From Certhia americana (taxonomy: Eukaryota; Chordata; Aves; Passeriformes; Certhiidae), in contig CM031878.1 in assembly GCA_018697195.1 (NCBI GenBank), positions 64,159,732 to 64,223,731 on the forward strand: a stretch of DNA of 64,000 nucleotides. Reading direction: 5' to 3'. The number at the start of each line of letters is the position of its first letter. Positions within the stretch are counted from its first letter, which is position 1. The notes below the pieces were generated by a model. It was not told the origin of the DNA. It was given only the letters and a program-made list of their open reading frames with translations, and ran no database searches. Made by a program: the position numbers and the translations under genes. Of the stretch, positions 1 through 9,954 are shown one piece after another.

Positions 1-960
1 TACGGCTACGTCTTTAATGGGTTTCATGAAAGTTGGTTTCTGTCGATTTATGTGGTTCAGTCATTGTTTTTCATTTCTAAATCCTATTTTGTCTTTCGAT
101 ATAGCTTTTACTCTTTTCTTTTTTTTGTTTTACTTTTATTTTCCTTTTTTGGATATCCTATGTTTGTAGCCGTGTCTATTATAACATTTTCTCAAACATA
201 GACTTCCAATTTGATTTCTTTATTAGTTACGTCTAATTTTCCCCTTAATATCAGTAAAGATATGTGCTCTAAAATAAATTTTTTAGCTGTTTTCCTTCTT
301 TTTCTTATGAGGCTTATTTCTCTATAGCATAATAACTATCTTTATCCTAGATAATTATTTATTTTGCCCTAAGTTTTCTTAACTTGATCTTTGGTTGGGT
401 CATTTCGACTTTTGGATTACACTACGGAGCTATTATTCAATTATTGAGTTTATCCTCATCTGTTCAAGGATCATATTTTTCAAATTATTCTACAGAGTCC
501 ATATTCCGTATTTTCCCCTTATTCGCCTAATATTTTGTGATAGCGTTCTCACATTATTTGTCTTTGTGGCTTTTTTTTCTTTTGTCATTTGTCACAGATG
601 CACCTTGACCTGATTTCCTTATCTCCTTGTGTTATTTCTACATCATAATGGATTCTCTCTTTATCTTTTATTTTTCTAGCGTTATTCAGGCTTCTCATTT
701 TTCTATTGGGTTTTTTTAATTTTTCTTATTTATTTTTAGTTACCTAGACCAATTTTGTTTTTCTTTTTTTTCAATTTTATCCATTTCTATTCTCATCGAT
801 TTCCCGCTTCGCTCACCGTTTTACCAAGGATTATTTTGTTGAACTCTTCTCTCTATGTATTGTGTTGATGTTTTTAGTTCTGTAAGTCGTATTACTTGCT
901 TTGGCCATCTCCGTTTATTTGATTTTGTTTTTATGCAAGTTTTCAATTTCTCTTTCTCGC
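1..960. other. T-rich, strand-asymmetric low-complexity segment
   Basis: About half or more of the bases are T on the given strand, with A far lower (one 60-base line counted by eye is roughly 58% T and 17% A). The skew fades near 960, after which base use looks like the rest of the window. No clear repeat unit, retroelement or gene is visible. Scattered CpG (TCG, ACG, GCG) sets it apart from the CpG-poor flanks. It may be a very degenerate simple-sequence tract related to the pyrimidine-rich array at 1355-2174, but no unit can be traced to prove that. The 72-residue open frame at 395-613 is a chance frame in T-rich DNA. Confidence 0.55.
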
Positions 961-1354
961 TTGTTTAATCCAGCTGCAGAGTGTTAACTGAGTGATAACT
1001 ACATGATGTGGATGAAGTGATCCGTGTTGAAGTATCAGTGATATTAATTCATTACAATAAGAACAAATAATTATAGATGTTATTGCGTTCTCAAAAGCTT
1101 TACTTGGTGAAATGTAGGGTGATGATGTCCATCAATTTCAGCTGCATTGGGTAGTAACAAAGTTAATATCCCACGTTGTTCAGATAGAAATTCATAAAAG
1201 GCATCATAACACAATATTATAGTTTTCCTTGCTGTTTCCTTTTACTATGCATATATAATTACTAAAATAAACTTTCAGATCTGTCCAAGTCAGGTAGATA
1301 CGCATAAAAATACAAAGAATGTTTTCCTGCGAGCAAGTATCTAATTCCATTCCA
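961..1354. other. Unremarkable AT-rich sequence
   Basis: This is ordinary AT-rich sequence between the T-rich tract and the pentamer array. I see no repeat, gene or regulatory motif that I can support. Confidence 0.5.
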
Positions 1355-1677
1355 AGAGCACTTACCTTTCCCTTCCTTCCTTCCCTTCCTTGCCTTCATT
1401 TCCCTTCCCTTCATTCCCTTCACTTCCCTTCCATTCCTCCCTTCCCTTACCTTCCCCTTCCCTTACCTTCCATTACCATTCCCTTTCCCGTCAATTCCCT
1501 TCCCTTCACTTACATTCCCTCCTTCCTTCCCTTCCCTTCCCGTCACTTCCCTTACCTTCCCTCCCTCACTTACCTTTCCCTGTCCCTTCCATTCCTTCCT
1601 TTCCTTACCTTCCCTCCATTCCCTTCACTTCCCGTCCCTTCCATTGCCTTCAATTTCCCTTTTTTCCTTCCTTCCCT
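1355..1677. repeat. Degenerate TTCCC-type pentanucleotide array
   Basis: An almost pure pyrimidine tract built from TTCCC, TTCC, TTACC, TTCATTCCC and close variants. It is imperfect, with single-base interruptions (A, occasionally G) and slips in register. It forms the first of three contiguous blocks. Long polypyrimidine tracts with mirror symmetry can form intramolecular triplex (H-DNA); that is general knowledge, not shown here. The Pro/Ser/Leu/Phe-rich frames across it (1319-1684 and 1390-1689) are translation of the repeat, not genes. Confidence 0.9.
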
Positions 1678-1829
1678 GAACTGAACTGAAAACTGACTGA
1701 ACTGAACTGAATGAACTGAACTGCACTGAACTGACGAAGGAACTGAACTGAACTGAACTGAACTGAACTGAACTGAACTGAACTGAACTGAACTGAACTG
1801 AACTGAACTGAACTGAACTGAACTGAACT
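1678..1829. repeat. GAACT pentanucleotide array
   Basis: Tandem GAACT units. The first 60 bases or so contain indels and variants. Positions 1740-1829 then hold 18 perfect consecutive units. The near-perfect core suggests recent slippage expansion or homogenisation compared with the degenerate TTCCC block to its left. It joins the left block at the sequence CCCTGAACT and runs without a break into the alternating block on its right. Confidence 0.95.
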
Positions 1830-2174
1830 TCCCTGAACTTCCCTTCCCTGAACTTCCCTTCCCTGAACTTCCCTGAACTTCCCTGAACTTCCCTTCCCTG
1901 AACTTCCCTGAACTTCCCTGAACTTCCTTTCCGTGAACTTCCCTGAACTTCCTTTCCCTGAACTTCCCTGAACTTCCCTTCCCTGAACTTCCCTTCTCTG
2001 AACTTCCCTTCCTTCAAGTTCCCTGAACTTTCTTGAACTTCCCTGAACTTTCCTTCCCTCAACTTTCCTTCCCTCAACTTCACTTCCCTTTCTTTCCTTT
2101 CCCTTCCCTTCCCTGAACTTCCCTGAATTTACCTAATCTTCCCTGAACTTCCCTTCCCTGAATTTCCCTGTACT
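1825..2174. repeat. Two-pentamer array: GAACT and TCCCT alternating in fixed 5-bp register
   Basis: Read from 1825 in steps of five, the whole stretch parses as 70 consecutive pentamers with no gain or loss of a base. They are almost all GAACT (A) or TCCCT (B), with point variants such as TCCTT, CAACT and GAATT. In the first two thirds A is normally single and is followed by one or two B units, giving A-B and A-B-B periods of 10 and 15 bp. Towards the end runs of B become longer. Register was checked at 1920, 1985, 2045, 2115 and 2160, all multiples of five from 1825. The array ends at GTACT (2170-2174), where AT-rich DNA resumes. Confidence 0.93.
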
Positions 2175-3410
2175 TCTTAATTTTTTATGATGCTACAGTT
2201 TTTTCAATACTTTTCTTTTTAAAAAATTATTTTCTTATTTAATTCTATATTCCTACTTCCTCATAATGCATTTCTGTACAACTAATTGGAACATTCAGTT
2301 TCTTTCCGTATATGGATAAATAAATTTCAAATTAATATTCCACTCCTACCAGCATATGTGACAATATTGAACTACCCTCAGGTGTGACACATATCTAATT
2401 TGAATATCAGCATAAACAATCTCTTATTACACTAATATATTTTGGTAGCTCAGACCTGTACAGTAATGAGTCTAAATGTTACACCAAATTTAGGCAATTT
2501 TATTCACAAATAAATCTTATTGACTTCAAGACTAGTAAACACTGTGTTTGGTTTCTTTAGGGTAAATATATTCTCATATCTACTTAATTTATTTTCTAAC
2601 AACTAATGTATTTCTCTTCACCTATTAATGAATCCTGTTTGCTAGACACTCTATATGACAACTAACTAGAGAAATCTTACAAATATCCCAGACATCTATA
2701 ATTCATGACAATTGAAGAACTAATGTAACAAAACATTATTCCTCATCTTGAATAATGGACAATTTTAGCTGTATAATATTCTTTCCAGCAACAACTTCTG
2801 AGACATTTGTTAGTAAAGTTGTGCAGTGCTAAACTAACAGGGAGAGCCTGATGGAGTTCTATTGGAATTTTCCATTAACATTATGGACATTTAATGAATG
2901 TCTTCATTAGATGCTGTTATTAGCAGGGATGATGCACAAATAAAATCAGGCCCTATGTGCACAGAATGCCTCATTAGAATTCACTGTGGGACGTAGATAA
3001 AAGTGCCTCAGTCTACCTAACAAACATCAGAAAAAAATTTTACTAAACAAGAACATACAAGCTATCAGAATAAAACAACATGCTTTTGAACCTTGAATTT
3101 TAAAGTGAACTTACAATATTGGTTTAAAGTTGCTTCTTATTCACCTTGGTATAATTTTGTGAAATTTACCAGGCACAGATGAAATTAACTTCTTATCAAT
3201 TATTTGAGGTGTGAAGTGTTAAGAAACACAGAAAGATATTCTTTTACAATTTTGCCTTTTTCTTTTCTGTCCCTTCCTAGGCTTAGCCTCAGCAGGGTCG
3301 GTAGGGTGGAAATTAATCTAAACCTAAATGCTGCATTAATGTATTCACTGGGCTTTCTCCCTTATTGCATGCACCACCACAGCTGAATGTATGCACAGCA
3401 AGTAATTAAT
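2175..3410. other. AT-rich sequence without recognised features
   Basis: There is no coding signal and no repeat that I can identify. The part around 2850-3000 has mixed composition and several homeobox-like TTAAT/ATTAG words. That is weak evidence and not enough to call an enhancer. Confidence 0.4.
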
Positions 3411-4062
3411 CAGAGAATCATAGTACCATAGAGCCATAGAATGGTTTGGGTTGGAGGGGATCTTCCAAGATCATCTAGTCCAACCTTCTCAATGTAGGGG
3501 GAGAATCACCTTCCTCAAAATACTTGTCACTCTTTTGAAGCAGCCCAGGATAGGGTTGGCTTTCTGAGGTGCAAATTCACCTTGCTGAGTCATACACTTT
3601 TTCAAGCACTAGTATTCCCAAGTTCTTCTCTGCAGTGTTGGCTGCTCTCAATACCTTCACATCCCCTGTGCTGATACTGGGGATTGCCCGAACCTTGCCC
3701 ATCATCTTGTTGAACTCCATGAGGTTTGCACTGGCCCTCTCCTGAAGCCTGCCCAGGTCCCCCTGGATGGGCATACCTTCCATCTGGTATATCAACTGCA
3801 CCACTCGTCTTGATGTAATTGGCAAACTTGCTGAGGGTGCACTCAATCACACTGTCCATGTTGTTACGAAGATATTAAATAATGTTTGTGCTAGTGCAGA
3901 CCCTTGAGAGACACCACTCATTACTGGTTTTCACTTGACCCTGAGAAATTGATGGTAACTCTTTAGATGCAGACATCCAGCCAATGGCTATTAATCTAAC
4001 AGTTCATGCACCAGACCCATATTTCTGCAATTTAGAAGTAAAAACATTATGGGGACAGAAGT
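3411..4062 (-). mobile_element. CR1 LINE, 5'-truncated copy with the reverse transcriptase C-terminal part
   Basis: The plus-strand left end shows the complement of the CR1 3' terminus: ATAGAATGGTTTGGGTTGG preceded by degenerate copies of the ATTCTATG-type terminal octamer. Read on the minus strand, the element encodes recognisable CR1 ORF2 pieces in order: SGVSQGSALAQTLFNIF (from about 3920 down to 3870), then IECTLSKFANY, where the family has FADD (about 3840), then GAVD, NLMEFNK and KNLGILV towards 3600. The frame is broken by shifts between 3577 and 3859. The catalytic YADD/FADD-type motif is destroyed (FANY), so it is dead. 5' truncation is normal for CR1. Subfamily not assigned. Confidence 0.9.
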
Positions 4063-5736
4063 AGACTTCTGTCTACTGAGAGAAGTACAGCTAGAAGACA
4101 ATGGTAACTCTTCCCTTTTGCTCTCATGGAGTCAATACTTTAAGCTACACTGACTGCAAAACTAAGCCTTCTAAGTAATGTTTGTGTGAAAGTCTCATTT
4201 GTTCTTCCAAGCTTCTTAAGGGTAAAAATAATTTCTCACCTCTTGTATATGTAAATTCTCCTGAGTAGTGTAATAGATAAAAAAGTAAACAAGGGGAAAA
4301 GAAAAGGGGAACCATTAAGCATATCTTTTGCATCTTTCCATGCAATTTCTATTCTTTTAATGAAACAGTTAGTGCAGGCTGTGTTTTTAATATAGGTTAC
4401 CACCAAAATAAAACCCCAAAAACCTAAGCCAACATTCCAGGATCAATTCAGTAAAATGCCAAAACCCCCATTCTCAGTAATAGACATACGATGAACCGAA
4501 ATGAAGTCAGTAGCTTCACTGTTTCTTTTCAGTGTAATAATCTTTGCAATGTAAAAGCAGTGTTGTGGAACACAGGCCATTGTTTTATTCTATACTTATT
4601 TCCTCTCTGCATTGGTCTACATCATTGTTTCTAAAAGATTTACTTTTTCTAATCCTCTGTTAGACTGTGTAAAAAGAGCTTTTGAAAAAAGATCACTAGC
4701 TGCTTTAAAGAAAACCAACTTCTATTGTAGGGTTTTTTTCCCTAATTGTCCTATTTTAATATAAATAAAAATGAGTACAATGAAAATGGGCTGTTTCTCA
4801 AAAAAGAAGGCTGTGAATTGTCACCCTTTAAGCTGTTCCTGTTCTTTAAAATTGCTTTTGTTTTCAGAGTCTTCCACTGAGATCAAGATGGGATGTCAGC
4901 CAAAGGAATTTGGCTTAGTGTTTTCCATCAGGGAATAGGCCTGAGTTTTGATCTCTTTCATAATCACTTGAATATGTAAACCAATGATTTCCATCTTTAG
5001 CAGTTTGGCAAGAAAGATTAGGCAGACTCATTTAAGGACTATTATCCTTTGAAGCAAGCACAGTAATTCCAAATCATTAAATTTCCAAGCTGATTATGTT
5101 CTTCCAATGTAATACTTGGTTTTTTCTTTTTATAATTAAACATGATAGACAATTGCAACAATTGAACATTTTAAACATGATAGACAATTGAATCTAAAAC
5201 TCAAAAAGTAAGAAGGCAACCATTCTTTTCTTGAGGTTTCAATTAAGAATATTTGAGTTTATATAGACGCTATGTGGATGGGAGTTGAGCAAATGTTAGA
5301 AAAAACAAGCTCATTCTATATTTGCCGTATGAAACATTACTACTGCCTGCATCACTAATCAATCATTATGCATTATGTGATCTTCCTGAATAATCATAAT
5401 ACGTTTTTTAAAATAATAATTAGTTGGGTTAAAAACACTGTTTCAAAAGTCTGCACATAATCTATTGGAGGAATTCACTTCTAAAACCTAAGTTTTATGT
5501 TCGAAATAGATATTAGACTAGTTCTTGTACTCATTTAATTTAATGACAAAATTCAGAACCTAAGTGAGCATGTTCTGCATAAGTATCCTGCCTAAACTCC
5601 TACTCTGTCCTTTATTAAAATAGTTGCACACAGTTCTTGAAAAAAACATTGTTTTTAAAAAATGAAAATAATATTTCCTGATTGTGTTGTTTTTACATCA
5701 GAGTTTTGCTATGAGGACTCTGAAGGAGCTTGCTTC
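4063..5736. other. AT-rich sequence with a short direct repeat
   Basis: No gene is seen. At 5136-5155 and 5171-5190 the 20-mer TTAAACATGATAGACAATTG occurs twice, exactly, 35 bp apart. This is a small local tandem duplication. The rest is unassigned. Confidence 0.45.
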
Positions 5737-7162
5737 TGTGAGAAGACATTGGAGATTGCCCCAAAGTCATACAAAGGCAGTTTCAGATGGCTCCTAGATC
5801 ATCCCAACACATCTCAAAGCTGAGCCACTAGTAATGCTGGTGCCTCTGTAAAAGGTATTTAAAAACGGTAAAAATTGCTGCACAGCAGCTGTGAGAGAGA
5901 AGTGAGAAAAATGTGAAACAGACATCAAGGTAAGAGAAGAAAGAGGAAAAAGAAGTGCCAGAATAGAGATTCCATGGAAAAGACCATGATGGAACAGGCT
6001 ACAGTCCATGGTGAAACACACAGGAGCTGACATCGAGCATTGGGTCTGGCTGAGGTGGAGTTTATTGTCCCATGGCAGCTCTCACAGGTTGTGTTTGTTG
6101 TGTGGGGGTACCTAGACAGGCATTGATAACACACCTCTGCCTTGGCTGCTGCTGAGCAGTGCTGTCACAGCACCAGCACAATCCCTCCAACATGCCCCTT
6201 CACCAGCGGGCTGGGGATGGGCAAGATCTTGGAAGAGGATCAGTCAGGACAGCTGGCCCAAACTGTCGAAAGGGATATTCCGTTTATGTCTGCTCAACGA
6301 AAAAAGCCAAGGGAAAGGAAGAGAATGGGACCAGTGCTTAAAGAAAAACTACTTTTATCTTGACACACAATGCAGTTTTTTCCATCTTGTTTTCTTATCC
6401 TGTCTTTCTGAAGAATGGAGGGATACAAGAGATTGCTGAGCACCTGGTCCCCAGCCAGGGCCATATTACCATATAGCCACAGCGCAGCCAGTGCAGAATG
6501 CCATACCAAAGCAGGCAAATATACCTTAAAGGAAGCTGCAGCCTGTCGACATCCCATAGAAAAATAGGCTCCTGTAAAGGGCTGTGGAGCTCAGAGTGTA
6601 GCCCATGCAGGAGATCTTGGCTAACAGAGGAACCACTCTGGAGCAGTCTATTCCTGGAGGTATGGGAGACACCCACACTGCAACAACTCTTAAGAGCTGC
6701 AGCCCACGGAGAGGACCCACAATGGAGAAGTGTATGAAGGTCTGTATCCTGTGAAAGGCACACTATGTGCCACCCTGCAAAGGGTGTTAGGAGGAAGGGG
6801 TGGCAGAGGTGATAACTGATCACAACCCTTGTTCCCCATGCTTCTGCATTTCTTGTTCAGAAAGAGACAGAAGCATCAGGAGTGAAGCTGGACATGGGAA
6901 GAAGGGAGAAGTGGAGAAAAGGTGTTTTTACTTTTGTATTTATGTTTTACTATCCTACTCTTTTGTTAATTGGCAATACATTAAGAAAATCTTTCACAAT
7001 TTTTGTCTATTTTGCCCATGAGAGTAACTGATGAGTAAACTCCCTGTCTTTATTTTGACACACAAGACTCCCCAGATTTCCTTGCCCTGTCATTCTGAAG
7101 ACGATGAGTGAGAGAGCACCTTGGTCAGTGTCTGTCAGGAGGCTGAAGATAAACTCCCCACA
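5737..7162 (+). mobile_element. Old ERVL-like LTR (outer element), interrupted by a second LTR
   Basis: The two outer parts (5737-6036 and 6475-7162) read as one LTR. The left part starts TGTG, has a TATA-like TATTTAAAA at 5856-5864 followed by GCAGCAGCTGTGAGAGAGAAG. The right part resumes with the repeated CAGCC..GTGGAG..ACCCAC motif typical of this avian LTR type (for example 6695-6725). It then gives a R-U5-like end with CTACTCTTTTGTTAATTGGC, TTTTGCCCATGAGAGTAACTG and a terminal CCCACA. The motif pattern runs logically across the interruption. No clear target duplication flanks the whole. The class (ERVL-like) is from recognition of the bird LTR pattern, and divergence is high. No gag, pol or env remains. 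Confidence 0.7.
6037..6474 (+). mobile_element. ERVL-like LTR nested inside the outer LTR
   Basis: Begins at a decayed TGTTGGGT-like start (GCATTGGGTCTGGCTGAGG) and continues with GATAACACA, CTGCTGAGCAGTGCT, GGACAGCTGGCCCAAACTG and AAAGGGATATTCC. These words are characteristic of a common avian ERVL LTR. It ends with CTTTTATCTTGACACAC and a CAGCCAGGG..ACCA terminus near 6474. The internal order U3 to U5 is kept, but the middle is shortened. A related U5 motif (TTGACACACAA, CTGTCATTCTGAAGA) recurs at 7055-7100 in the outer element, so two LTR 3' ends are present. Exact target duplications are not visible. Confidence 0.7.
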
Positions 7163-7890
7163 CTGTTTCAAACACAGGAATGCTCCTCTAATAAAGACTA
7201 TGAATGACCTTCTAAAACATTCACTTGTGTCCCACAGCAATTAAGCTCTACAATAATCTAGACAATTAAGAAAAATTTTAAGACAAAAAAAGGTTACATT
7301 TTAATAGAAGTGAATACTTGGGATTATTTAATTCACCTCCCAACAGATTATGGAATTTTGCTCAATGTGTCCACAAAGTGCACTGGTGTTATTAATTCCT
7401 CAGCTACCCCAAAACTCATATTCTACATACTTGACTGAGAGTAAGGACTGCTTCTCATTGCCAGTGAGACATGGATTTAAAATGCAGTGAAATATTCATG
7501 CTTTGTCTGAGGTGTTCCTGAACTTTCCTTACGTCCGTTACATTCCTTACAGAATGGTGTTTCATACCATCTAATAAAAGAATAATCTCTTCATCTTTAT
7601 GCAAAAAAATACATAAATGCTCAAAGACTATTATTTTATGCTTAAACCTAAGCTCACACAGTTTGTTAGACATGAAGGATTGTTTCATGAGCAGCCATCT
7701 CCTCCAGACAAGAGCAATAGAGAAAAAAATGTTCTGGTAGCAGAGTCTGGATCATTAATAAAACTATATTAATATAGTGCATGCATTCGTATTTGTGTAT
7801 ATAGATACACCTCATAAACTGCATAGGATACTATAATTTTGAGACTGTTTCTATGCATAGTGGGACAGCACCACAGATTTTTCCATTTAG
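7163..7890. other. AT-rich sequence without recognised features
   Basis: No gene, repeat or element that I can support. The region near 7770-7800 has a short ATA-rich patch. Confidence 0.4.
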
Positions 7891-7899
7891 GTCTGAGTA

Positions 7900-8170
7900 A
7901 GGCATAGCTCCCACTGAAGCATTAGGCAATGGGGAAAAGAAAAAAGTTGCACGTCAGACAACATTTGCAGAGCACAAGTAAAGTTTATTGGGCCCACATT
8001 AAAAGCATGCAAATCCTTGCACACTGACTTTTTGGACATGGGTAAGCCACCTCCTGTGTCAGAGCACTGCCACAGCCAGGAGCACCTGTTTACTGTTCCA
8101 GCATAGCTCTGTGCACACAGGCCTGCCCACAGCAGTAGACCCACACAGGCCTGTTTGCCTGTCCCCTGCT
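7900..8170 (-). other. GC-richer block with a polyadenylation signal on the minus strand
   Basis: The composition is clearly richer in G and C than its flanks. On the minus strand, GGGCCCAATAAACTTTACTTGTGCTCTGC holds a canonical AATAAA (plus-strand TTTATT at 7984-7989) followed by a GT-rich stretch, as at mRNA or LTR 3' ends. An 85-residue minus frame (7887-8144) shows no recognisable domain. It could be a decayed LTR, a 3'-UTR fragment of a processed pseudogene, or chance. I do not recognise the family. Confidence 0.25.
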
Positions 8171-8480
8171 TAGGAGCCCAAATTCATCTCAGCAATCTCT
8201 TTCCTTTGATTCTCCCTGAAAAACCTGGAGTGGCAGCTAATAAAATGAACGTGTTTTGCTATATTTATGATCTCTGACACAATTTGTATGATCTGGCTGA
8301 GAACCTCACCCAGCAAGATTTAATGCATTAAAAGAGATCTTTATTAGATTTCCTGGTTGTTCCATGGGAATGTATCAAATATTACATATTTTTATATAGA
8401 TCTGAGTAGAAAACAAAACCCTATAAAACTTACCAATGATACAGAAGTCTTTTCAAGAAAAGATGTTGTGGATAATAATA

Positions 8481-8636
8481 GATTATATAGATTGTTAATT
8501 CTCTGGGAGCAACATATTCCAGAGGCATTATTTTGTGAATATATCATCTCTAGTTACCTCGGCCCCATGAATATGACAGGATCTCACCCTTCTTTTTGTT
8601 TAGTTATTTGGATGATTGGTTGGGTTTGGGGGGTTT
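8481..8636 (+). repeat. Local direct duplication, copy 1 (156 bp)
   Basis: This segment, from GATTATATAGATTG to GGGTTTGGGGGGTTT, recurs at 9774-9954. Apart from a 25-bp insertion in copy 2, only two differences are visible: T/C at the third base (8483 against 9776) and A/G in CAACRTATTCC (8513 against 9806). Flanking sequence differs on both sides. I do not recognise it as a known transposon end. It shows no coding signal. Confidence 0.92.
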
Positions 8637-8706
8637 TGATGAGTTGTGGGGTTGGGTGTTTTTTTTGTTGATTTGGTCTTTTTGGATTTTTTGGGTTTTT
8701 TTTTAG
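8621..8706 (+). repeat. GT-rich low-complexity tract
   Basis: Alternating G runs and T runs, almost free of A and C. Runs GGG, GGGGGG, GGGG and GGG at 8622-8650 give a loose G-quadruplex possibility, although the loop before the third run is long. The tract starts inside duplication copy 1 and continues beyond it. Copy 2 stops at the G6T3 junction, so one duplication breakpoint lies in this low-complexity DNA. Confidence 0.7.
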
Positions 8707-9085
8707 AGCTATTATTTTTAAAAGCTGATTAAACAGATATTGCCAAATTAAAATGTTGTCATTCTAACAGCAGAAAGTAATAATTCTGTAGCTATTGGCA
8801 AGGGAACTGAGCTGCATCTGACCAGGTTTCAGCTTTTCCACTTCCCTCACCTCTTGTGCTGGCTATTGGCTACTTTGGAGTAATTATCTATTACTTAGAC
8901 TTTACCAAAAAATTCTCTTTTGAAAAAACTTTTCTATCAATGATACTGTATTGTGATTGTTCAGTTGAAAGAAATCCCAGCTGTACTACAATATAGCTCT
9001 GATAAGAGCAGCTTTCTGGAATCCCATGGTAATTATTTTGAAGCAGAAGTGTTTTCATATTAAAAAATAATCTCTTGTTCCACAT

Positions 9086-9116
<31 letters not shown>

Positions 9117-9773
9117 AAGGACTATTATTTCACTTACACATGCATTAATCATTTTCTATAATGCACTGCTACCTGTTCATTTACAAGAACAACTGAGAAC
9201 GATGTCAGTTTTAGAACAAATAAGATATGGGCAAGCTAACATCAATTTATAAGCAAGAAAATGACCACATATTGAGTATGTATAACATAATAGCTCAAAA
9301 CAACCTCTCACAATGTATGTGCCTTTTATTCTTCAAATGAGGCAAAAAGCTGGGGTTCACACTACAGAATATGTTTCCTTTGGGTCTACATTTAAGGCAT
9401 TATGATCATTCAGTTCAAATGCAGAGCAAGGGGTTGTGCATATACATGTTTGGATAATTTCAACTATTAAGCTCTTAGCATTCTAGAAATAGACTTGTTT
9501 ATGAAACTTAATATAAAGCCTAGCTAATCTCTGTATAGTCACTTGTGCATCTTTTATTTATGCATTACAAATAAAACTTAGTTTAACAGGTAAAAATAAA
9601 CATGATTCTTACATCTAAGGGTATTTTTGAACTGGTATAAAAATGAGGAAAAATACAGATTTTTCAATTTATGTTTGAAAATGTTTACCTCTCATCTACA
9701 GGAAAAACAAGTGACTATGCATTTTTTTATCCCAGTATGCTGGTATTTCCAAACCTGTAAGTCTGCAATTAAT
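8707..9773. other. AT-rich spacer between the duplicated segments
   Basis: Unique-looking AT-rich sequence separating the two copies of the local duplication. It contains an AAC microsatellite (listed separately). No gene seen. Confidence 0.45.
9086..9116. repeat. (AAC)n microsatellite
   Basis: About ten perfect CAA/AAC units in a row. Confidence 0.95.
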
Positions 9774-9954
9774 GACTATATAGATTGTTAATTCTCTGGG
9801 AGCAACGTATTCCAGAGGCATTATTTTGTGAATATATCAGAGGCATTATTTTGTGAATATATCATCTCTAGTTACCTCGGCCCCATGAATATGACAGGAT
9901 CTCACCCTTCTTTTTGTTTAGTTATTTGGATGATTGGTTGGGTTTGGGGGGTTT
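9774..9954 (+). repeat. Local direct duplication, copy 2 (181 bp) with internal 25-bp tandem duplication
   Basis: Matches 8481-8636 but is 25 bp longer. The extra length is a perfect tandem duplication of a 25-bp unit, CAGAGGCATT...GAATATAT, at 9813-9837 and 9838-9862. Copy 1 has the unit once. Both units are identical, so this step is younger than, or as young as, the segment duplication itself. The right end is at GGGTTTGGGGGGTTT, after which the sequence switches to an unrelated AAATACATTT. The two copies start about 1.29 kb apart. Confidence 0.92.

Noticed and set aside
1319..1689. Overlapping Pro/Ser/Leu/Phe-rich open frames of 121 and 99 residues
   Set aside because: Direct translation of the TTCCC-type simple repeat in two frames. 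The composition follows the repeat, with no start context or homology.
1355..2174. Telomeric or known pericentromeric satellite
   Set aside because: Units are TTCCC and GAACT types, not TTAGGG, and the array is under 1 kb with single-copy DNA after it. A superficial likeness to TTCCA-type human satellite is not evidence of relationship.
6395..6823. 142-residue minus-strand open frame and several others around 6.1-6.9 kb
   Set aside because: They lie in antisense to LTR sequence and contain no retroviral or cellular motif. LTRs do not encode these.
9813..9862. Possible CRISPR-like or att-like repeat
   Set aside because: Two perfectly abutting units without spacers, in a vertebrate genome. 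It is a tandem duplication.
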